DNA of 64,000 nucleotides from Marinomonas transparens (GTDB lineage: Bacteria > Pseudomonadota > Gammaproteobacteria > Pseudomonadales > Marinomonadaceae): NCBI RefSeq assembly GCF_016463975.1, contig NZ_JAEMNX010000008.1:1-64000 (forward strand). The letters run 5' to 3'. Of this stretch, positions 8,964-16,517 are shown piece by piece. A program made the position numbers and the translations under genes. The notes beneath the pieces were generated by a model, which worked only from the letters and a program-made list of their open reading frames with translations, made no database searches and had not been told where the DNA came from. Positions within the stretch are counted from its first letter, which is position 1; each line of letters opens with the position of its first letter.

Positions 8964-10283
8964 TTAGCGATAAATATAGCCATTGACGATGTTTTCTAGC
9001 ATTTCCTGACGACCAGAGACGGGCTTAGGGTCTAGGTTGTTGTTGACGGCGTAATTAGCGAGGTCTTGCAGTGAATATTTACCACTGAGGATATCACTGC
9101 CGAGTGTATCGTTCCACTTAGCATAACGCTGATCAACAAAGGTCGATAAGGTGTCCGCTTTAATCATTTTGACGGCTTTTTCAAGTGACAAAGCAAGTGT
9201 GTCCATGGCACCAATATGGCCATGGAATAAGTCGTCAAGTTCGGTTGATTGGCGACGTAGTTTGGTATCAAACATATAGCCGCCATTTTGGAAGCCGCCG
9301 GACTTTAGAATTTCGTAAGTGACTAGAGTGTATTCTTCTACACTGGTTGGGTATTGATCCGTATCCCAGCCGAGCTGCGCATCCCCTTGGTTAGCATCGA
9401 CTGAACCAAGGATGCCAAGTGAGCATGCGGTGGCAATTTCATGGTGAAAACTATGTCCAGCAAGGGTGGCGTGATTGGCTTCGATATTGACCTTGATTTC
9501 TTTTTCTAGACCAAACTCTTTCAAAAAGCCATAGACGGTGGCCGTATCATAGTCGTATTGATGTTTGGTTGGCTCGGCAGGCTTAGGCTCTATTAATAGG
9601 GCGCCTGTGAAACCAATTTTGTGTTTATGCTCAACGACCATTTGCATAAAGCGACCGAGCTGGGTGCGCTCGCGTTTTAGGTCGGTGTTGAGCAGGGTTT
9701 CATAACCTTCACGTCCGCCCCATAACACATAGTTTTCGCCTTTTAATGCCTTAGTGGCATTCATTGCGTGAAATACCTGAGTCGCTGCGTAAGTGAATAT
9801 CTCAGGGTTGGGATTGGATGCCGCACCAGACATGAATCTTGGGTGAGAAAAGACGTTTGCGGTCCCCCATAGGAGCTTTAAGCCAGTTTCTTCTTGCTTC
9901 GCTTGCAATACATCGACCATCTCTGCGAAGTTGTTGGTGTATTCTTTTAGGGAATTGCCTTCTGGGCTGACATCTATGTCGTGAAAACTGTAGTAGGAAA
10001 TGCCCAGTTTTGAAAAGAACTCAAAGGCGGCATCGGCCTTCATTTTTGCTGCGGTCATTTCTGATGCTGGTTTGCTCCATGGGCGATCAAAGGTATTAGT
10101 CCCAAATACATCGCTGCCGTGCCAACAGAAATTGTGCCAATAACAGGCCGCCATTCTTAGGTGTTCTGCCATGGTTTTGCCCATTAAAACCTTGTCGGCA
10201 TCATAATGTTTGAAGGCAAAAGGATTGTTTGATTCTGGCCCTTCGTATTTTATAAAGGGGACATTTTCGAAGCACTCGCTCAT
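8964..10283 (-). CDS. xylA: Xylose isomerase
   Basis: XylA interconverts D-xylose and D-xylulose, the step between import and XylB. At 439 residues it is a class II enzyme, like E. coli (440). Recognisable segments include the catalytic-His [12 protein letters not shown] (about 98-109), [14 protein letters not shown], the metal-ligand [36 protein letters not shown] and [14 protein letters not shown] lies 7 bases before the ATG. Unlike E. coli, where xylA and xylB are co-directional, here xylA is a separate minus-strand unit with its own upstream region facing away from the transporter genes. Confidence 0.97.
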   Translation of the reverse strand: MSECFENVPFIKYEGPESNNPFAFKHYDADKVLMGKTMAEHLRMAACYWHNFCWHGSDVFGTNTFDRPWSKPASEMTAAKMKADAAFEFFSKLGISYYSFHDIDVSPEGNSLKEYTNNFAEMVDVLQAKQEETGLKLLWGTANVFSHPRFMSGAASNPNPEIFTYAATQVFHAMNATKALKGENYVLWGGREGYETLLNTDLKRERTQLGRFMQMVVEHKHKIGFTGALLIEPKPAEPTKHQYDYDTATVYGFLKEFGLEKEIKVNIEANHATLAGHSFHHEIATACSLGILGSVDANQGDAQLGWDTDQYPTSVEEYTLVTYEILKSGGFQNGGYMFDTKLRRQSTELDDLFHGHIGAMDTLALSLEKAVKMIKADTLSTFVDQRYAKWNDTLGSDILSGKYSLQDLANYAVNNNLDPKPVSGRQEMLENIVNGYIYR

Positions 10284-10361
10284 TTGGAACTCCTAATAAT
10301 TTATTGTTTTTATCTCCTTATGGATGATTGGCTTTTTACACAAGGGCTTCAATTACGAAAT

Positions 10362-10435
10362 TTTCTGTGGCGTTTATCTATTTTGAGTAAGCAGGGTTTT
10401 CAGGGAAGGGAAGTTTATTTTGAAAAAATTTCAAA
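10362..10435 (-). promoter_or_regulatory. Candidate regulatory elements upstream of xylA
   Basis: Upstream of xylA lie AACGC-C-ACAGAAA (minus strand, 10362-10374), AGGGAAGGG (plus strand, 10402-10410, the complement of a CCCTTCCCT block also found before xylF) and a perfect inverted repeat TTTGAAA-AAA-TTTCAAA (10419-10435). These are plausible binding sites for XylR or another regulator; no factor can be assigned from the sequence alone. Confidence 0.35.
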
Positions 10436-10472
10436 GAATAGTGATTTAAATAGGAGTGATTGAAAGGTAATG

Positions 10473-10502
10473 AAAGGCCATCACGGTAAAGTCATGGCCT
10501 TT
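10473..10502 (-). terminator. Stem-loop downstream of the 38-codon basic ORF
   Basis: AAAGGCCAT (10473-10481) pairs with ATGGCCTTT (10494-10502) around a 12-base loop. It lies 5 bases beyond the stop codon of the small minus-strand ORF. The following T-run is short on either strand, so strength is uncertain. Confidence 0.5.
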
Positions 10503-10507
10503 TGAAT

Positions 10508-10624
10508 TTAATTGCCTAATACATTGGTTGAGTTTTTCTTAGCCACTTTTGCCGCTTTCTTTTCTTTTGCAGTTAGTAGCGGCTTTTTCTTGGAATCTTT
10601 TTTATTGTCTTGACCCTTGCTCAT
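10508..10624 (-). CDS. Small lysine-rich protein, function unknown
   Basis: A 38-codon frame encodes a very basic peptide: it begins MSKGQDNKKDSKKKPLL, continues TAKEKKAAKVAKK and ends in NVLGN. About a third of the residues are lysine and there is no hydrophobic stretch, so it should be a soluble, probably disordered, nucleic-acid- or ribosome-associated peptide (inference). From memory, similar MSKG-starting lysine-rich micro-proteins occur in other gammaproteobacteria, but I cannot confirm homology here. A stem-loop follows the stop closely, which supports a real transcript. It lies between xylA and a divergent methyltransferase gene. Confidence 0.55.
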   Translation of the reverse strand: MSKGQDNKKDSKKKPLLTAKEKKAAKVAKKNSTNVLGN

Positions 10625-10866
10625 GATAGTTACCATTCGTTTGTTATCATTGACCTATGGTCAGCTTAAGCTAACCGAAGGGTGTGGCTGCGTATGGTGT
10701 TTTATACGATGCCAAATCAGTATGGCCCTATTGTGGATTAAGTAAAGGAATCACTCATTTCTAAATTGAAGAGAGGCCACTCAGATTGGTTATATATGCA
10801 AAATAAGATTAGGATGTTCCTTCAGCTCAATGGCTTTCGCCATATAGAGCAACAATTAGGGCTTCT

Positions 10867-11535
10867 ATGTCGCATTTTCGCGTTCGTTATCAGACTTTGG
10901 AGTTTGATAAGACCGATATTCATGTACGTACTCTCCGTGATAAACAAGAATTTTCAGATGATGATGATGTTGCTTTAAATTTGGGCATTTCATCTGCCGT
11001 TTGGCCTTTATTTGGTGTCATTTGGCCTTCAGGTGAAGTGCTTGCCCATCATATGTTTGAACATAATATTGATGGCTTAAGAATCCTAGAAGTAGGTTGT
11101 GGTATTGGCTTAGCAAGCTTGGTGTTGAACCATAGATTAGCCAATATTACGGCCACTGATTACCATCCAGAGGCAGGAGGCTTTCTTCTAGAGAATACTG
11201 AGCTCAATGGTGATAAGCCTATTCCTTTTGTGAGAACGAATTGGGAGGATGATTCATCTGGGTTGGGCAAATTTGATTGTATTATCGGCAGCGATATTTT
11301 ATATGAACGTTTTCATGTGAATTTGCTATCGGCTTTTATTGAGAAGCATGCTGCTGAAAATTGTAAGGTGTTGCTGGTGGACCCTGGTCGAGGCCACCAT
11401 GCACCTTTTAGCAAAAAAATGGTGACATTAGGGTACTCCCACACCCAGTCTAAGCCTGAGAACACTCACTATTTATCAGCCCCATTTAAAGGGCAGATTT
11501 TAACTTACCAAAGGAATACTGAGGCACAATCATGA
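10867..11535 (+). CDS. Class I SAM-dependent methyltransferase
   Basis: The 222-residue protein carries the SAM-binding motif I LEVGCGIGLASLVL (about 75-88), the acidic ribose-binding ATDYHPEAGGFLLENTELN motif and a FDCIIGSDILYER motif. That combination is seen in the METTL/ETFB-lysine-methyltransferase branch that modifies proteins. The substrate cannot be predicted. The ATG has AGGG 5 bases upstream. An overlapping frame starting at 10766 has no family resemblance and was rejected. Probably transcribed on its own; its 3' neighbour starts about 150 bases later. Confidence 0.75.
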   Translation: MSHFRVRYQTLEFDKTDIHVRTLRDKQEFSDDDDVALNLGISSAVWPLFGVIWPSGEVLAHHMFEHNIDGLRILEVGCGIGLASLVLNHRLANITATDYHPEAGGFLLENTELNGDKPIPFVRTNWEDDSSGLGKFDCIIGSDILYERFHVNLLSAFIEKHAAENCKVLLVDPGRGHHAPFSKKMVTLGYSHTQSKPENTHYLSAPFKGQILTYQRNTEAQS

Positions 11536-11687
11536 GTTGCTTTTAGGCATTTTTTTGTGTCACTAGGCATATTAAAGAAACATGTCTTTCCGGTTGGAAA
11601 AAGTAAAAGTGTGCTGTTTTAACTATTGCCAAGTGGCAATGATGGATATACTACCTTTCCTTTTTTGGACGCCGAGAACTCTGAAGT

Positions 11688-12593
11688 ATGGAAGATCAGT
11701 CACAGTTCGACAGTAAGCTAGTGATGAAGGGTTATGCCTTTGCTTTAACCGCGGTCATTATTTGGACGGGGTTTATCTTAATATCGCGGGCAGGAGCACT
11801 GGCCTCTTTATCTTTGCCTGACATGATGATGGTCCGATTCGGCACGGCGTTTATCTTGTTCTTCCCCTTTATTTGGCTTCATCGTAAAGCCATTTTTCAA
11901 TGGCGCATGATGGTCGTTGGCGCTATCGGAGGTTTGGCTTACTCCTTGTCTGTTTTTAATGGCTTTCAATCGGCCCCTGCGACCCATGCGGCCTTATTAT
12001 TGCCCGGCTTGATGCCTATCATGATTGCTGTATTGGCGTATTTTATGGCAGGGGAAAGGCACTCTCGATTTGCTTGGATAGGAATAGGAGTAAGTAGTTT
12101 AGGCATTCTAGCTTTGTTGCTAGAAACTTTGCTGTCAGGTGTGTCTTATTGGCTGGGAGATATTAGCTTTGTCGTGGCGTGTTTATTTTGGGGGATCTTT
12201 ACTGTGCTGTTAAGGCGTTGGAAGTTTGCCCCATGGCATGCCACATTGGGCGTTATTACGGTAACCACGCTGATTTTTACACCTTATTATTTAACTCAAT
12301 TGGGTCATGCCTTTCAGGGCGTTCCTTATAGCATGATTGCATTACAAGCTTTCTATCAGGCGGTTATGGCGATTGCTGTACAGTTTGTTTGCTATGGTAA
12401 AGCGGTGCATATTTTAGGCGCTACAAAAATGGGGGCGCTTATGGCGTTAGTTCCATTGTTAGCCAGTGTGCTTGCTGTTCCTTTATTTGGTGAGCATGTC
12501 ACAACTGGGCTTGTTATCGCTTTGGTGTGCATTTGTGCTGGAACGGTAGTGGGCAATGTATTACCGATTAAACGGCCTTTATTGGAAAAGTGA
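11688..12593 (+). CDS. DMT/EamA family transporter
   Basis: This 301-residue inner-membrane protein has ten hydrophobic segments arranged as two EamA repeats, the drug/metabolite transporter pattern also seen in RhaT and YdcZ-like exporters. The first repeat runs to about residue 140, the second from about 150 to 295 and ends with the family's GTVVGNVL helix. Substrates in this family range from amino acids to purines and cannot be deduced here. The start is weakly supported: no good ribosome binding site precedes 11688, and an in-frame ATG 12 codons later is possible. Confidence 0.8.
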   Translation: MEDQSQFDSKLVMKGYAFALTAVIIWTGFILISRAGALASLSLPDMMMVRFGTAFILFFPFIWLHRKAIFQWRMMVVGAIGGLAYSLSVFNGFQSAPATHAALLLPGLMPIMIAVLAYFMAGERHSRFAWIGIGVSSLGILALLLETLLSGVSYWLGDISFVVACLFWGIFTVLLRRWKFAPWHATLGVITVTTLIFTPYYLTQLGHAFQGVPYSMIALQAFYQAVMAIAVQFVCYGKAVHILGATKMGALMALVPLLASVLAVPLFGEHVTTGLVIALVCICAGTVVGNVLPIKRPLLEK

Positions 12594-12598
12594 TCCTG

Positions 12599-12633
12599 CT
12601 ACAGGGCAGCAACAATGGCGCACTGTCCTGTAG
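12599..12633. terminator. Weak hairpin between the EamA gene and the small minus-strand gene
   Basis: CTACAGG (12599-12605) pairs with CCTGTAG (12627-12633) over a 21-base loop that contains partial further pairing. There is no T-run on either side, so termination is doubtful. Confidence 0.25.
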
Positions 12634-12658
12634 ATAAGCCTTAGTACTTTTTATTTGT

Positions 12659-12829
12659 TTAGTCTTTTTTGTCTATGGTTATCTCTAAGGTTTTAGAGCT
12701 GCCTGCATACCATTTCTGTACATAAAGCGTGCCCATAATAGGCGCTTTACCTTCCTCTGGTTTTTCCTGATAACGCACACTATTTTTGGTTTCTTTTTCG
12801 TATTCAAATGTCACTGTGGTTTTAGACAT
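12659..12829 (-). CDS. Small conserved-looking protein, function unknown
   Basis: A 56-codon frame starts MSKTTVTFEYEKETKN, contains PIMGTLYVQKWYAG and ends in TLEITIDKKD. The pattern of alternating beta-like residues around GTLYVQK suggests a small all-beta fold; I recall similar short proteins in bacteria but know of no function. AAGGA lies 7 bases before the ATG. It begins 19 bases after the stop of the RlmI-like methyltransferase on the same strand and is probably co-transcribed with it. Confidence 0.65.
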   Translation of the reverse strand: MSKTTVTFEYEKETKNSVRYQEKPEEGKAPIMGTLYVQKWYAGSSKTLEITIDKKD

Positions 12830-12848
12830 TGTGGTTTCCTTATGATGA

Positions 12849-13790
12849 TTAAGAGTTTTTTTGAAAAACGAGGGCTTTGAGGCCGCTTTCGATCTCTATG
12901 TCTTGAAATTCTGGTGGGTTATCTAAGCGCAATAGAAAGGCTAATTCTGGGGCTTCTTCGCGCATTCCGTCAATCAAGAATTTGGCTGGCAATGTTGGGT
13001 CATTAACGCAGGCGAGTACTTGGCCATTGTCACTAAGAAGCTCTGGTAAGCGTCGTAAAATTCTTTGGTAGTCTTTGCTGAGTGCAAAACTGCCTTTCTG
13101 GAAAGTGGGTGGATCAATGATAATCAGATCGTATTGTCCGTATTTTTTTATCTTGCCCCATGATTTAAAAATATCATGGGCGAAAAATTTCACATTATTT
13201 AAGTCATGTTGATTGAGCCTGTGGTTTTCTCTGCCACGGTTTAACACCGCTTTTGCCATATCTAGATTCATCACAAAATCTGCGCCCCCAGAGATGGCTG
13301 CAACCGAAAAGCCGCAGGTGTAGGCAAATAAATTTAATACACGTTTGCCTTGGCTATTGTCTTTTACCCAGTGGCGGCCATTGCTCATATCGAGGAAAAG
13401 ACCAGAGTTTTGATTTTTACCTAGGTCTAATTGGAAAAGCAGTCCCTGCTCATTAACAACTTGTTGCTCTTGATAAGCCCCCCAAATGCATTCCGTTGGA
13501 CTTTTATCACGATTCCTGTGCTGTAGCAGTAATGACGTGGCATTGCAGCCTTTCCAATGGGGATGATTTGTCCATTGTGTAAATTCTTTATTTAATTTAT
13601 CTAAGAAGTTTTCACTGGTTTCTTTGAAAATAGAGACCAAAATTTGACCTTCTAACCAGTCGACAGTGATCTGTTCCAACCCGGGGAAGCATTTTCCTCG
13701 TCCATGGAAGATTCGCTTTACACCTTCTGGTGGTGTGGCGAGGGAATGCAATATTTTTTCTGAAAGAAGAGGTAGAGCGGATATATCCAT
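12849..13790 (-). CDS. RlmI-like class I SAM-dependent methyltransferase
   Basis: The 313-residue protein resembles the catalytic half of the RlmI/RlmK rRNA cytosine methyltransferases. It has GLFLDMSNGRHWV (about 129-141), SAM motif I VLNLFAYTCGFSVAA (about 150-164) and the IIIDPPTFQKGSF motif IV (about 228-240). The N-terminal PUA domain of E. coli RlmI (396 residues) is missing; the first 120 residues are a different small domain ending in LLLQHR. An RNA substrate is likely but unproven. It is the first gene of a two-gene unit with the small protein downstream. Confidence 0.75.
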   Translation of the reverse strand: MDISALPLLSEKILHSLATPPEGVKRIFHGRGKCFPGLEQITVDWLEGQILVSIFKETSENFLDKLNKEFTQWTNHPHWKGCNATSLLLQHRNRDKSPTECIWGAYQEQQVVNEQGLLFQLDLGKNQNSGLFLDMSNGRHWVKDNSQGKRVLNLFAYTCGFSVAAISGGADFVMNLDMAKAVLNRGRENHRLNQHDLNNVKFFAHDIFKSWGKIKKYGQYDLIIIDPPTFQKGSFALSKDYQRILRRLPELLSDNGQVLACVNDPTLPAKFLIDGMREEAPELAFLLRLDNPPEFQDIEIESGLKALVFQKNS

Positions 13791-13884
13791 AGAAAATTCA
13801 CGAATAATAGTTGAGGTTAAACAGCGGAGATTGGCTATTCTACTGATTGTTGCCGATCAGGCCAATGCAAATGATGGGAGAGAA

Positions 13885-13906
13885 GCGAGTCCATCCTTAG
13901 ACTCGC
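13885..13906 (-). terminator. Stem-loop downstream of the PepSY gene
   Basis: GCGAGTC (13885-13891) pairs with GACTCGC (13900-13906) around an 8-base loop, 15 bases after the stop of the PepSY-domain gene. On the minus strand it is followed by a pyrimidine-rich TTCTCTCCC. Confidence 0.5.
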
Positions 13907-13921
13907 GAAGTGATTGTATTT

Positions 13922-15301
13922 TTACTGACGCTTCCAGCGCCATATATCAATTAATAGGAAGATTAACAAACTAGCGCCCATTACTGGTAAGCACCATCCG
14001 GTAATCAGAGCAACGAGTAGGGTGAGGGTTTTCTGCATTGAAGACAGTTTACCCCAAGCTTGAAGTAAGGGTTTAGATGTTGCACCTGCCGCTGGTCGAC
14101 GTAACCACCACATGCGATACCCCCAAACAATCATCAAGCACAGAGAAATACCAAATATAGCCAATACGATTTGGTTAATCACACCAAATAATACCCCCAT
14201 GTGGGCATCAATTCCCCAGCGAATTAGTTTGGCGATGATGGGGAAGGTGGCGAAGTCTGCACGACTGGTCACTGTCATGGTGTTGGCGTCGACGGCGACA
14301 CTGTCTACTTGGGTTGGCCATGAACGGTCTATTTCACGAACAAACCAAGCTTTGCCTTCCCCCTTAGAGGGTTTGATTTCTACCTTATTGGCATTAATAC
14401 CCGCATCACGAGCGGCTTTTAACACGCCATCAAAGAGCAGATCTGAGTTGGTGATAGTCGTCGCTTTGGCTTGTTGGTTCGGTGTTTGATGATTCCTGTG
14501 GTCGGCATGCTCATCCGTTGTTGTTACTGCTGTTGTCTTTGATAGATCCAAAGAAACGGAAGGCGTTACCCAGCCGATATTAGCGCGTAGAGCCCCTATG
14601 TTACCGCCTGCCCATTTTGACCATGTGAGTCCAGTCGCGGAAAAGAATACCAGACCCAGTAGTATGCAGAGGCCCAGTTGGTAATGACGACGACGTTTGC
14701 GTAATCGTTCTGTACGAGCGGCAAACTCCGCTTTGTTTTTCTTACCCCCCCTGTACCACAGAAACAAACCACCAAGAGCGGCAATCCATAACCAAGAAGC
14801 CGCTAGCTCGCTGTAGTAGCGACCAACTTCCCCGAGCAGTAATTGGCGGTGAATAAAGTCGATTGTCATACCAAGAGGTAAGACACCACTGGTGCCATAG
14901 ACAGGGAGGTTACCCCTGAGCTCTAGGGTGATGGGGTCGATGAATAAAGCGCGTGCGCCTGACAGTGCTGCGCTGGAATCTAGGAACATAATGCGACTGG
15001 TATCCCCTTGCTTAGGTGCAGGTCGAACGGCAAAGAGCTTAAGGTCGCTGGTTAGGTGAGATCGTGCTGCCGCTATTTGCTCAGCGAGTGGTTTATTCTC
15101 ACCAACACTCTGTGTTGTTAGCGCTTCTTTATAGATGGCTTGTTCGATCTGAGGGGAGAGTACATAAAGTGTTCCCGTTAGCGCAGCAATAAAGATAAAT
15201 GGGCCAACAAACAGGCCAATGTAGAAATGCAGTCGCGTGATGAGTAACAGCATGGCATTCGATGACGACTCGGTCGTCTTAGTATTTGATTTTGTAAGCA
15301 T
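13922..15301 (-). CDS. PepSY-domain membrane protein (PiuB-like)
   Basis: This 459-residue protein has the PepSY-associated TM architecture: an N-terminal helix (about 18-50) with RLHFYIGLFVGPFIF, PepSY-type periplasmic segments, further helices near 165-185 and 205-225, a His-rich periplasmic stretch HADHRNHQ (about 267-274), helices around 365-395, and a C-terminal pair. Related proteins (PiuB, FhuE-linked) are flavoprotein-like reductases or helpers in siderophore or metal uptake and often sit beside TonB-dependent receptors. None is in view here. The next gene upstream is a DUF2946 protein, a frequent companion in metal-uptake loci, supporting a metal-related role. Confidence 0.75.
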   Translation of the reverse strand: MLTKSNTKTTESSSNAMLLLITRLHFYIGLFVGPFIFIAALTGTLYVLSPQIEQAIYKEALTTQSVGENKPLAEQIAAARSHLTSDLKLFAVRPAPKQGDTSRIMFLDSSAALSGARALFIDPITLELRGNLPVYGTSGVLPLGMTIDFIHRQLLLGEVGRYYSELAASWLWIAALGGLFLWYRGGKKNKAEFAARTERLRKRRRHYQLGLCILLGLVFFSATGLTWSKWAGGNIGALRANIGWVTPSVSLDLSKTTAVTTTDEHADHRNHQTPNQQAKATTITNSDLLFDGVLKAARDAGINANKVEIKPSKGEGKAWFVREIDRSWPTQVDSVAVDANTMTVTSRADFATFPIIAKLIRWGIDAHMGVLFGVINQIVLAIFGISLCLMIVWGYRMWWLRRPAAGATSKPLLQAWGKLSSMQKTLTLLVALITGWCLPVMGASLLIFLLIDIWRWKRQ

Positions 15302-15427
15302 AAAAATAATTTCTCATATTAGAAAAATAGCGAGCACCACTTTTCTAAAGTCATAAAAGTGCACGAGACAATATCTAGCTAGTATTAGCCAGAGTAGTAA
15401 AGTTCGTATTGCTTAAAAGTGAATGGG

Positions 15428-15940
15428 TTATGTTGCTTCTATTGGTGGGGCTCTGGGGGTAGCTGAGGTGAGCGGAAAGCAACATTTACGCGTAATGGTG
15501 GTGGTTACGACATTAGGATAGCGACCTAGTGTAATAGGGATAATTTCAAAACTTTTCACATCAAGCCAGTTGAGATGGAAAAGTAAGCTGCAGTAGCCGC
15601 AGGCTTCCATGACATTAATGCTTTCGCCTTCAATGTGATGACCTTGATGACTGTCCCATGATGCTATCTGAGTATTTTGGTTGGCTTCACTGTGTTCATG
15701 GTGAAGCATTTTTGTATGGTCATACCCAGCCATGGTCATGCTTTCCAGCCCTGAGCCTTTAATATGAACGTTTTTGACGTTTGCTTTTTTAAGAAAAGAC
15801 GCTGGCTGGGTATGGGGGGTTAGTGCATTACTGACTTGAGAAAACAGTGGTGCGAAATAAATAATGAGCACTGCAAATAAACACACAAACACAGCGAGCT
15901 GCGTTAATGTGTTATAAGGCCTCTTTAGTTGCAGGTGCAC
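15428..15940 (-). CDS. DUF2946 family protein
   Basis: The 170-residue protein has an N-terminal membrane anchor (about residues 13-33), a His-rich middle (KMLHHEHSE, HQGHH) and the DUF2946 core CGYCSLLFHL (about 113-122), ending with the RAPP motif typical of the family. DUF2946 proteins are found next to copper-responsive and TonB-receptor genes; the Cys and His residues suggest metal binding in the periplasm, but no activity is established. It lies 126 bases upstream of the PepSY gene on the same strand and is probably part of the same unit. Confidence 0.75.
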   Translation of the reverse strand: MHLQLKRPYNTLTQLAVFVCLFAVLIIYFAPLFSQVSNALTPHTQPASFLKKANVKNVHIKGSGLESMTMAGYDHTKMLHHEHSEANQNTQIASWDSHQGHHIEGESINVMEACGYCSLLFHLNWLDVKSFEIIPITLGRYPNVVTTTITRKCCFPLTSATPRAPPIEAT

Positions 15941-15993
15941 TGTCTTTATCTTGTCGTTTTGTGGATGACTTTATGGGAGGATTTGACCTGACA

Positions 15994-16362
15994 TTAAGGC
16001 TTAATATCAGCAGCGTGTTCTGCCGCTGAGGATACTATGCATTCACCAGCAAGGTTAGGTGCGACACCGACTGAGAATCCATCTTTGCTCATACCCTCTA
16101 GCCATTTATTCGCCCAATCTTTTGCTGAGACTTCCAGTCCAGTAAAGCCTTCGTAATCTTTCTTTCCCCAATCTAGTGCAAGTGCTTCAACTGGCCAGAC
16201 AGGCAGTACCTTGTCACTACCTAGGTCAATAATAAGACACCCTTCTGCATCGGCTAATGTCCAGATAGATTGGCCTTTCTTGATGAGTTTGATGACTTGA
16301 TCATAACGCTCGGCACTGGTTAAGCGAAAAAAGGTGTCATTTAAAGGGAGGTTGTTGGTCAT
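15994..16362 (-). CDS. DUF2750 family protein
   Basis: The 122-residue soluble protein matches DUF2750: it opens with LTSAERYDQVIKLIKKGQSIW, has the acidic central DLGSDKVLPVWP block and the LEVSAKDWANKWL block, and ends with GVAPNLAGECI. The family is widespread in gammaproteobacteria and has no known function. It lies upstream of the DUF2946 gene with a 53-base gap but shows no functional tie to it. It is preceded by the terminator of the deaminase operon, so it has its own promoter. Confidence 0.8.
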   Translation of the reverse strand: MTNNLPLNDTFFRLTSAERYDQVIKLIKKGQSIWTLADAEGCLIIDLGSDKVLPVWPVEALALDWGKKDYEGFTGLEVSAKDWANKWLEGMSKDGFSVGVAPNLAGECIVSSAAEHAADIKP

Positions 16363-16461
16363 TGCTTTTGCCTAGAATATGAAAAAGGGCATCTTATCAT
16401 ATTGGTAACAATAGGTTGTTACCGCTGAAAGGAAAAATGCAGCTATTAACAGTAAGGCACG

Positions 16462-16483
16462 AAAACGACATGCCGTCGTTTTT
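16462..16483. terminator. Terminator after the deaminase gene
   Basis: AAAACGAC (16462-16469) pairs with GTCGTTTT (16475-16482) around a five-base loop, with A and T flanks on both sides. On the minus strand it closes the purine transporter/deaminase operon, 36 bases after the stop. Confidence 0.75.
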
Positions 16484-16517
16484 GTGTTTGGCTTACTTTT
16501 ATTAAGTTTAGCGAAGG

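Noticed and set aside
10766-10978. 70-codon plus-strand frame overlapping the methyltransferase start
   Set aside because: It has no family resemblance and no ribosome binding site, and its 3' half overlaps the well-supported methyltransferase in another frame.
13253-13974. Plus-strand frames opposite the RlmI-like gene and the PepSY gene end
   Set aside because: They are shadows of minus-strand genes; none resembles a protein family.
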